A stretch of DNA of 64,000 nt from Arenicola marina (lineage: Eukaryota > Annelida > Polychaeta > Arenicolidae). Made by a program: the position numbers and the translations under genes. Under the pieces are notes generated by a model. It made no database searches, had not been told where the DNA came from, and saw nothing but the letters and a program-made list of their open reading frames with translations. Positions 57,901 to 64,000 of the stretch are shown in pieces; within the stretch, counting starts at the first letter, position 1, and every line of letters begins with the position of its first letter. The stretch spans positions 21,942,254-22,006,253 of the forward strand of contig OZ025260.1 of NCBI GenBank assembly GCA_964019135.1. The letters run 5' to 3'.

Positions 57901-58353
57901 GATGATGAATAGTGCTAGTGAGTGGCGGGGGGGGGGGGGGGGCGGTACTAAATGGCTCCATTGGAGCCCTCCGAGCCATTCTGGCTGACTAATTATTTTT
58001 AATGAATTATTATCAAAATCTCTCCATATGATCTGACTATGTATGTTATGAAACTAGCATCCTATTGTCGCCCTCTTTGTTCCTAGCCCGGCGACAGCGG
58101 CGCAGTGGGTGCCGGGAAGGATTCCCCGGCGGACCTCCTGGGGCGATTGAGCGCCACCGGCGGCACCACCGGCGGCACCACAGGTATCACCGGCACCACT
58201 GCCACTATGCACTCTGGCAAAAGGAAGCCGTGGTGGGTGGAGGTGAGGGAGAGCAGTGCTCTGCTGGTGGAAATCTTCTCCAGAATCTTCTTCCCGGCCA
58301 TGTTTCTCCTGTTCAACCTCTTCTACTGGGTCTACTATCTCTTCATGTCCTGA
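45898..58353 (+). CDS. glycine-receptor-like Cys-loop ligand-gated anion channel subunit (8 exons, 461 aa)
   Basis: Exons 45898-45962, 46541-46635, 48344-48411, 49236-49462, 52370-52452, 54475-54612, 57139-57581 and 58087-58353 join in frame. The product has a signal peptide (1 to about 20), an extracellular ligand-binding domain, and the Cys-loop between C159 and C173. A second loop-C disulfide (C219-C230) is typical of glycine receptors. M1 is about 243-265, M2 about 271-288 after the anion-selective PAR motif (271-273), and M3 about 306-327. A charged, then Gly/Thr-rich cytoplasmic loop leads to M4 at the extreme C-terminus (about 438-461). Possible N-glycosylation sites are N27 and N193. 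It should form pentameric chloride channels at the plasma membrane. Arg85 (loop D), Thr225 and Phe228 (loop C) match glycine-site residues, but the usual loop-B Glu is Gly178, so the ligand is uncertain. Confidence 0.95.
46541..46635 (+). CDS. receptor exon 2: N-terminal helix region
   Basis: The acceptor is gtcgtgacag and the donor gtgagt, and 95 bp take phase 2 to phase 1. It encodes [18 protein letters not shown], the amphipathic helix preceding the first strand in Cys-loop receptors, and an NDT glycosylation sequon. Confidence 0.8.
46888..47016. repeat. two-copy direct duplication in receptor intron 2
   Basis: catgagaccccaataggtgg...ccggtgttgtgacacatgt occurs at 46888-46959 and, with an internal deletion, at 46962-47016. 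Confidence 0.85.
48344..48411 (+). CDS. receptor exon 3: first beta strands
   Basis: The 68-bp exon has acceptor ctattttcag and donor gtaagt. It encodes [20 protein letters not shown], the family's VxVxxxINSxxSIxExxM strand pattern. It ends exactly before the DYTM start of exon 4, a conserved junction. Confidence 0.93.
48962..49030 (+). mobile_element. tRNA-like SINE head in receptor intron 3
   Basis: An A-box-like gagctcagtaatcgggctg and a B-box-like ggttcgcgctc are spaced as in a tRNA, but the cloverleaf is poor. Probably a degraded SINE. Confidence 0.4.
49173..49222 (+). mobile_element. SINE family B 3' tail abutting receptor exon 4
   Basis: tttagcttgtatttgcacaa followed by aagtggcctaaaac is nearly identical to the 3' tail of the SINE at 19301-19488 (which is on the minus strand there). 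It ends about 13 bp before the exon 4 acceptor at 49235. Confidence 0.75.
49236..49462 (+). CDS. receptor exon 4: ligand-binding core
   Basis: The 227-bp exon encodes [17 protein letters not shown] (loop D with R85), [14 protein letters not shown] (loop A region) and ends at [12 protein letters not shown]. The donor is gtaagt directly after CAGGG. The last roughly 36 bp, plus the start of intron 4, are the progenitor-like first unit of the downstream 53-bp array. If this donor is skipped, the next codon is an in-frame TAA. Confidence 0.95.
49428..50620 (+). repeat. 53-bp minisatellite derived from exon 4 end plus its splice donor, about 22 copies
   Basis: The unit is ctctaccacgatggtctggt, ctactacagtcaggggtaag, tacagctctgtgc. 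The first unit is the real 3' end of exon 4. Most later units keep a consensus donor (ggggtaagta). Intronic units share changes absent from the exon (ctggtc instead of atgatc), so they have been homogenised among themselves. Some copies have lost part of the unit (near 49560 and 50370). Confidence 0.95.
50621..52369. other. rest of receptor intron 4
   Basis: Unique sequence with a C run near 51525 and an AT-rich segment with recurring aaatttc motifs at 51660-51780. No further exon recognised. Confidence 0.5.
52370..52452 (+). CDS. receptor exon 5: Cys-loop
   Basis: The 83-bp exon has acceptor gtggtttacag and donor gtgagt. It encodes [19 protein letters not shown] and the closing SC, with 13 residues between the two Cys and the diagnostic FPMD. 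Confidence 0.96.
52520..52772. repeat. 17-bp minisatellite in receptor intron 5, about 15 copies
   Basis: The unit is gtgtggacccatcacca, with ccagtg/ccggtg variants. It starts about 70 bp after the exon 5 donor. Confidence 0.92.
53084..53208. repeat. long inverted repeat (hairpin) in receptor intron 5
   Basis: A perfect 22-bp inverted repeat (53131-53152 and 53161-53182) encloses an 8-base loop. Outside it a second arm pair, about 28 bp with few mismatches (53084-53112 and 53183-53208), includes aatgtcca and gaacacgacac. About 18 unpaired bases (53113-53130) sit on the left side only. Confidence 0.9.
53448..54420. repeat. AT-rich satellite-like array in receptor intron 5
   Basis: Irregular units of about 25 bp, ttatatattgatatattata followed by ctaca, with shorter 17-bp variants ending gttctaca. 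The array stops about 55 bp before exon 6. Confidence 0.92.
54475..54612 (+). CDS. receptor exon 6: loops B and C
   Basis: The acceptor is ctctctcttcccag and the donor gtaacg. It completes [15 protein letters not shown] (loop B), includes an NIS glycosylation sequon and LLLPEFDY, and ends inside loop C after DCTSHFITG. Confidence 0.96.
54945..55035 (-). mobile_element. SINE family C head in receptor intron 6
   Basis: On the minus strand ggttcgaatcccacctgtgc followed by aaat is identical to the segment near 26.4 kb. The upstream part is a diverged tRNA-like region. Confidence 0.5.
55440..57085. repeat. 45-bp minisatellite in receptor intron 6, about 36 copies
   Basis: The unit is gatcgtgccatctttttgac, ttgctggagttaacattgta, accat. 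A variant unit containing gtgcaatctctttgatgta recurs near 55646, 55826, 56046, 56272, 56587 and 56946. Multi-unit blocks starting at 55646 and 56046 share the same variant order (offset about 400 bp). The array ends about 55 bp before exon 7. Confidence 0.95.
57139..57581 (+). CDS. receptor exon 7: loop C end, M1, M2, M3
   Basis: The 443-bp exon has acceptor ttccttccccag and donor gtgagg. It encodes the second loop-C Cys, M1 ([18 protein letters not shown]...), the PARV motif and M2 ending [24 protein letters not shown] leads into M3, and a highly charged cytoplasmic helix starting [14 protein letters not shown] follows. The pore 2' and 6' positions are Thr275 and Leu279. Confidence 0.97.
57582..58086. 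other. receptor intron 7
   Basis: Contains diverged gtcaatgtcgaaggtcgatt and gtcgcgtgtcgcca motifs (57660-57850) resembling the reverse complement of the segment at 39490-39720, and a G run at 57927. Confidence 0.55.
58087..58353 (+). CDS. receptor exon 8: cytoplasmic loop end and M4
   Basis: The exon follows acceptor tttgttcctag. It encodes a Gly/Thr-rich low-complexity segment ([16 protein letters not shown]), a basic KRKPWW motif, then M4 ([19 protein letters not shown]). The stop TGA is at 58351-58353, so the channel ends almost directly at the extracellular end of M4, as in the family. Confidence 0.95.
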   Translation, partial: PGDSGAVGAGKDSPADLLGRLSATGGTTGGTTGITGTTATMHSGKRKPWWVEVRESSALLVEIFSRIFFPAMFLLFNLFYWVYYLFMS

Positions 58354-59079
58354 TGACTGGAGTCACGCAACAGATGCGTGCTCTCATCAATCAATCACTG
58401 AATCTATTAATTGATTTATCAATCCACGGACTTGACTGTGGTAATAATACTGAATGAGAGCAAGACCAATACCGATGTTCATCAGTAATTAATGACCATA
58501 ATTACTGTACGGAAAAATAGGTCTAATACACAGGATCAGGCGCCACAAAGGACCACGACGTGTCTATCAGGAAACGATATCTCAGTACTCTGTCAAGACA
58601 CTCGGTCAATATCAAAATGAAAGTCGCCAAGGACGATTGAAGCCATAGGGACTTTACGTACCAAATAGTTCACGGATTGTACAGATGTTTCTTGCTCTTG
58701 GAGAATAAGTGCTAAAACTGTCTTTTAGAACAGATACACTCGACTTAATTCGATTTATGGCTGTACGTACATCCGTACACATATATACCAGTCCCCTAAT
58801 TGTTGTATTGGCATTTGCCAATATGTGTTATTTTCATATCCTGTTGTATATTTTGTGATCTGTTTTATCATATGAATGGTCGCATTTATTTGCTGACTGA
58901 GGCAGACCAGACATTCATAATCCGTTATTGCGGAACACGTTACATTCTCTGACTACTGAAAGATTAATCGGTAATATTGTGACCTTCGACACAGACTCAA
59001 CAAAACTGAATGTATCCGAATACATCTTTTTGTATGCGCAATTCTTTATTATTGTTTATCGTGTTTTACAGAATTCCAA

Positions 59080-59085
59080 AATAAA
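59080..59085 (+). terminator. polyadenylation signal of the receptor gene
   Basis: AATAAA lies about 730 bp after the stop codon, with a T-rich downstream tract from about 59112. The 3' UTR would be about 58354-59105. Confidence 0.65.
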
Positions 59086-59177
59086 TATAAAATCCTGACT
59101 CGAGTTCTAGTTTTAACGTTTTTTCCGAGTCCACCAATCTTCAGCGGTTTCAGCGAAGTCAAGAAGAAATCAACGTC

Positions 59178-59284
59178 TATGACAGCGAACATAGCGGACA
59201 TTCTCGCCGTTGGGACATGATGCCGTTATGACGACAGCGAACATAGCGGACATTCTCGCCATTGGGACATGATGCCGTTATGAC
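59178..59284. repeat. 52-bp direct duplication
   Basis: gacagcgaacatagcggaca...gggacatgatgccgttatga is present twice in tandem with one substitution. Confidence 0.9.
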
Positions 59285-59285
59285 G

Positions 59286-59774
59286 AGATGCGATGAGCCG
59301 CTGTCTTGTTTCAGGCGCGATTCAATCGGTTCATCCATCATGTCATTATGACGAGCATTCAGCGAGAACATGGTACCATGTAAGACGTTATGACAAATCG
59401 TGTTCGCTTTGTCCACAGAGCAATTGTTTCAAATGTTCTTGAGTACAAATGATACTGGGTTTTCGCGAACCAATTGTCTAGAACTTCATATATATCAAAC
59501 TGTCTACATCTTGATATAAGAACTGACGTGAATACATTGATGTTCACCATATGGCGTCCGCAGAAGAAAGTCAGGCGACTGACATAAACGAGCTATAAAT
59601 TTACCAGGAAGCCAAATGAATTTTTGCTTTCAATCAAATCTATGACTATAACCCCAGCACAGATAGAATAATAGCAAACAATCCGAGATGGTAGACCTGA
59701 GATGCAGAGACAACCTTAATTAAGGATCCACAGACAGACATTTGTTCAGGTGTGGTTTGAACCAACGGCCGGCC
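59286..59774. other. downstream flank, no gene recognised
   Basis: Unique AT-rich sequence between the receptor gene and the next array. Confidence 0.55.
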
Positions 59775-60890
59775 TTTAAGTGTGGCGTGGCCTTATTGCC
59801 GCATGGTCACACACCTTGGTGGCGCGGCCTTATTTTCGCATGGCCACACACCTTGGTGGTGCGGCCTTATTGCCGCATGGCCACATACCTTGGTGGCGCG
59901 GCCTTATTTTTGCATGGCCACACACCTTGGTGGCGCGGCCTTATTGTCGCATGGCCACACACCTTGGTGGCGCGGCCTTATTGTCGCATGGCCACTTACC
60001 TTGGTGGCGCGGCCTTATTGTCGCATGGCCACACAGCTTGGTGGCGTGGCCTTCTTGTCGCATGGCCACACACCTTGGTGGTGGAGCCTTATTGTCGCAT
60101 GGCCACACACCTCGGTGGCGTGGCCTTATTGCCGCATGGCCACACACCTTGGGGGCGTGGCCTTATTTTCGCATGGCCACACACCTTGGTGGCGCGGCCT
60201 TATTGTCGCATGGCCACACACTTTGGTGGCGTGGCCTTATTGTCGCATGGCCACACCCCTTGGTGGCGTGACCTTATTGTCGCATGGCCACACACCTTGG
60301 TGGCGTGGCCTTATTGCCGCATGACCACACACCTTGGTGGCGTGGCCTTATTGCCGCATGGTCACACACCTTGGTGGCGTGGCCTTATTGCCGCATGGTC
60401 ACACACCTTGGTGGCGTGGCCTTATTGTCGCATGGCCACACACCTTGGTGGCGTGGCCTTATTGTCGCATGGTCACACACCTTGGTGGCGTGGCCTTATT
60501 GCCGCATGGTCACACACCTTGGTAGCGTGGCCTTATTGTCGCATGGCCACACACCTTGGTGGCGTGGCCTTATTGCCGCATGACCACACACCTTGGTGGC
60601 GTGGCCTTATTGCCGCATGGTCACACACCTTGGTGGCGTGGCCTTATTGCCGCATGGTCACACACCGTGGTGGCGTGGCCTTATTGTCGCATGGTCACAC
60701 ACCTTGGTGGCGTGGCCTTATTGCCGCATGACCACACACCTTGGTGGCGTGGCCTTATTGCCGCATGGTCACACACCTTGGTGGCGTGGCCTTATTGCCG
60801 CATGGTCACACACCTTGGTGGCGTGGCCTTATTGTCGCATGGTCACACACCTTGGTGGCGTGGCCTTATTGTCGCATGGCCACACCGCAT
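59775..60890. repeat. 37-bp minisatellite, about 30 copies
   Basis: The unit is cgtggccttattgccgcatg then gtcacacaccttggtgg, with cgcgg/cgtgg, gccgc/gtcgc and ggtc/ggcc variants. Early copies mostly carry cgcgg and late copies cgtgg, giving two subdomains. Confidence 0.96.
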
Positions 60891-63800
60891 GGCTTGGCAC
60901 GGCGGCAATCGTTTCAAAAATACGTCGCCCTCTAAGTTTGGTATTGCGTGAGTTCACAACGAGGAGTGGTTCCTTCAGCGCCAGATATGACATTGTCTAC
61001 GCCCCCCCCCCCCCTCACCCTCCTCCCCCAACACCCCCATGGGGCACCCACGTTACCGCGCTGCCCTGCCACGCCAAGACCCGTTTAAAAGGCAAACACA
61101 TGGGATTTCTTCCCTTCATTGGAGTTCGGAGTGCTGATGGATCGCGCAAAACTGGCCGCCGCTATCATAGCGTAGGTAAATACGCACTCAGCGACTGAAT
61201 GAAAAACCTCCTCGGCGAGAAATTCAAGCTGGGAAGTATACGAGAGGCTCCCAGACGGCACGTTATAGCCGGGCTGTATACCGCGCAGGAGGAATCAATG
61301 CATGCAACAGACGAATATGAAAAGGTTGCAGGAGAAGAGGTTATCGGTTTCTGTTTGATCTCCGGAACATGCCGGTCGAAATCGAATGCACCCATTCCAA
61401 CGTTGCCCATTGACAGATGCGAACACAAAAAGATGGGCTTAAAACGGTATGAAGAATGCGACCAGAAAGCACGGCTTCGTTCCTGTTGATGTTTTTATTC
61501 GTTATTGTTAGATCACCAATGTAGGGTATCTCCGCCACTGGCACGTTCCGTGTGAGCTGTTTACCGATAAAACAATAACGCAGAGACGCATAGTTAATTC
61601 AGACGGATCGTTTGTATATTTTGAGTAAATTTTTGTGTGGCTCCGTCTGAAAGAAATTCTGACTTAACTTTGGTATACGTTTGGCTTTACCTCCTGGTAC
61701 ATTACATGGACTTAACCTCAATGACTGACAAATGCAAAAATATTCTTCGATGGCTACCTCCTTTAGGTATCCAGGTGCATGCTTCACATATATATTTTAT
61801 TTCAACATATAGCTATGGCAATTTATTATAATGAGTATTTGACATATATCTATAATGACAAATGCGCATGGTCTCTGATTGTCTGGTCTATAACGTGATT
61901 GGCTTGAAGGAAATTTGACTAGATCCTGTGATGGTAACCCGTTAGCGTGAGTTCAATCACTGATTTCCGGATAGCGACGTCATCTCCCATTCCTACCTGG
62001 GACACCGAATGAAGATATGCAGGTCGAATCGCACTAACATTGTGATATTTTTTGGCTGAAAGCTAGACGGCTACAGTATCCACGACGGATTTGTGGTGCA
62101 TTCTAAAGTAAAGTTGACCTGTGGTTGAAGCTGAAAACATGGATGAGCATCCCTCGTGACATTATATAATTTCACAAAATGTCAAAATTGGGGACCTTTC
62201 TCTTAATGCGTTTCCAACACTATTATATATTGTTTATATTTATTTGGCCTTTCCCCGGCTTTTCAATTATTTCAATTTCTATACAAAACCTGCTCAAAAG
62301 CAGCACGTGACTTGCAAAGTCCGTTTGAGGTTCAAGTCGATGTCTCTCTGACCTACTCTGCGGGATGAGTGAGGTATCCCAGTGCGTGTTTCACGGGAGG
62401 AAGTCGTTTGTGGGGATGTCGGTTGTCTCGCCTGTCGTGTCGCGAGACACGAGATCAGGCCGTTTCTCCAAATTCGCCCCAAGAAGTACAAGTAAATTTA
62501 AGCCCCCGTCCGCTTACCACCCGCTATCTACGGTGGCAGGAACGCTGCCCAAACAAGTCATTTGGCGTTTAGTTTCGAACCGCTTTTATGGGAAACTAAA
62601 AGTCACCCCTTCACCTTCACTTACGTCGGCGAAAAAGTCACTATAGCCACCATTTACATTTAAACGAGTATTTTTAAGCTCCGCACCCTCTTAGCTTCTT
62701 TTCTGTGTCCAATGGGGGAGAATGGGGGGGAACCCCGATGGGTAGGCAATCGACAGAAAGGAGCTTCGCACCGTTTTTCCACTGCCCATGATACTCAGCC
62801 CAGCAGTCTATGAGTCGCGGCCTGTTGCGAGAGAGAGGAGTAGGGGAGGGGGGGGGGGGGGCGAGAGGGGGTCAGACTAGGGGAAAGGGAGACCTGCTGT
62901 GATTTACGCCCGCCTAAAGCACGTGGCTATTCTGAGTGCTTTAAGAGGCGGCCGTATTGACAGAAAGCACTCCGGGGGTGGCTGCTTACGCTGCCTAACG
63001 CAGTGCCACCGAAAATGGCCTGAAGAGCCAGCTCCCTCGCAGCAAATTGTCCCAGTCCCCTGATTGGCCAGCGCGGGAGACGAGCCTTGCCCTCGGCGCT
63101 TAACCTCCCCCCCGCGTGGCGGAAGTGGGCTGTCCGTGGCCGGAGTTTTTAGTGCTTTAAAATAGCGTGGCGTGGATGAAACAGTGCCAGGTTCCAGAAA
63201 GCACCGCGGAATCCCGAAGACCATTTGTCTCTCTAATTGCCGGACGCCGTGTTGTTGGGGAGTCACTTGAGAGCGGCGAGCGAGGGACCAAAGAGAGGGA
63301 CACAGAGAGAGGGGGCGATAATGTGGGCTACTAAAGGTGCCGGGCGTTGGATGGGGTTTTGCTATAAGGACCTGTGAGTAAATGAAAGCTCGGAAATCAC
63401 GTGTTCACGTACTGTGGCGGGGATAAAAGAAGCGGCCTATGCGTCCATAATGCCCGTTCCAGGAAATGGTGGATGCTAACCTCCAGGATAAGACACACGT
63501 TCAACTGCCAACGTTATATGAACGTGACGCAATTTTGTTCTCCCTTATATCTCTGTCCATACCCTCCCAGAATCTTTCCCCCCCCCCCACCCCCACCCCG
63601 CCCTCGCCATATCTCTATCTATTTCCATACATATACGTGTAAGTTATGTAACATGTTAATCAGTTAGATGTGTTTCCGCTCATCCCTACCATCTGTCTTT
63701 CGCTAGGCTATGGCCAAATATTTCTCTGCTTGCCTCACTCTCGAACGTCTCTACCACTTTGCATTCTACTTGTTATTATGTTATCTCCGTTCAATTATCT

Positions 63801-64000
63801 CTCGCTCGCCTGCTATCCTCGTTCTCGTTTCGCTTCCCTCTTGCTTCCATTAGCGGCCGTGACGGTTTATCATCAGATAATTCAGATGTAATCGTTGCCA
63901 GTGCACCATAATACGAGACTTAAACATCAGCGCTACAAGGGTAACAACCCTAAGTTCACGTGCACCTGTTTGCGGCATCGGCTTCGAGCATAAGTTAATT
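60891..64000. other. right-end intergenic region, no gene recognised
   Basis: C tracts near 61005 and 63575, a G run near 62850, and otherwise unique sequence. The frame at 61199-61489 (96 codons) has protein-like composition but no recognisable domain. The frame at 62365-62646 is likewise unsupported. Confidence 0.5.

Noticed and set aside
59742..61198. Histidine/tryptophan-rich frames up to 329 codons
   Set aside because: They are products of the 37-bp minisatellite read in shifting frames, not conserved protein.
61199..61489. 96-codon frame with protein-like composition
   Set aside because: No recognisable family and no flanking exons; chance cannot be excluded.

Overview
The window is nuclear DNA from an animal. 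It shows split genes with canonical GT-AG introns, a secreted multi-domain protein built from phase-1 exons, an animal-type Cys-loop receptor, tRNA-derived SINEs, a poly(A) retro-insertion and a 200-base assembly gap. The gene content and repeat-rich compact introns suggest an invertebrate, perhaps a marine one such as a cephalochordate or lophotrochozoan. The sequence alone does not settle the clade.

Left end (1-4920, minus strand): the 5' part of a gene for a secreted protein. It has a signal peptide split over two exons, then a von Willebrand factor A (VWA) domain, a mucin-like Thr/Pro linker with a short internal repeat, a second VWA domain and further C-terminal exons running off the left edge. 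A TATA box lies upstream of the ATG. One intron carries a SINE with a clear target-site duplication.

Middle (about 4.9-45.8 kb): no convincing gene. This part is dominated by minisatellites: a 33-bp unit (8.2-9.4 kb), 29 bp (10.0-11.9 kb), a different 29 bp (14.4-20.2 kb, interrupted by a SINE), 27 bp (20.6-22.8 kb), 33 bp (31.9-34.1 kb) and another 33 bp (34.75-37.5 kb). Several have higher-order repeat structure. Between them lie SINE copies, a roughly 960-bp non-autonomous DNA transposon with inverted ends, a small poly(A) retro-insertion, an AGGTCA-rich segment and low-complexity C/G-rich stretches. The long open frames across the arrays follow from unit lengths divisible by three and are not annotated as genes.

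Right end (45.85-59.1 kb, plus strand): a complete eight-exon gene for a 461-residue glycine-receptor-like Cys-loop anion channel subunit. It has a TATA-like box, a signal peptide, both expected disulfides, the PAR anion-selectivity motif before M2, four membrane segments and a polyadenylation signal. Three of its introns hold minisatellites. The most striking one (49.43-50.62 kb) is a 53-bp array copied from the 3' end of exon 4 together with its splice donor, giving many decoy donors in intron 4. Intron 5 also has a long near-perfect palindrome and an AT-rich array. Downstream lie a 37-bp minisatellite and sequence without a recognisable gene.
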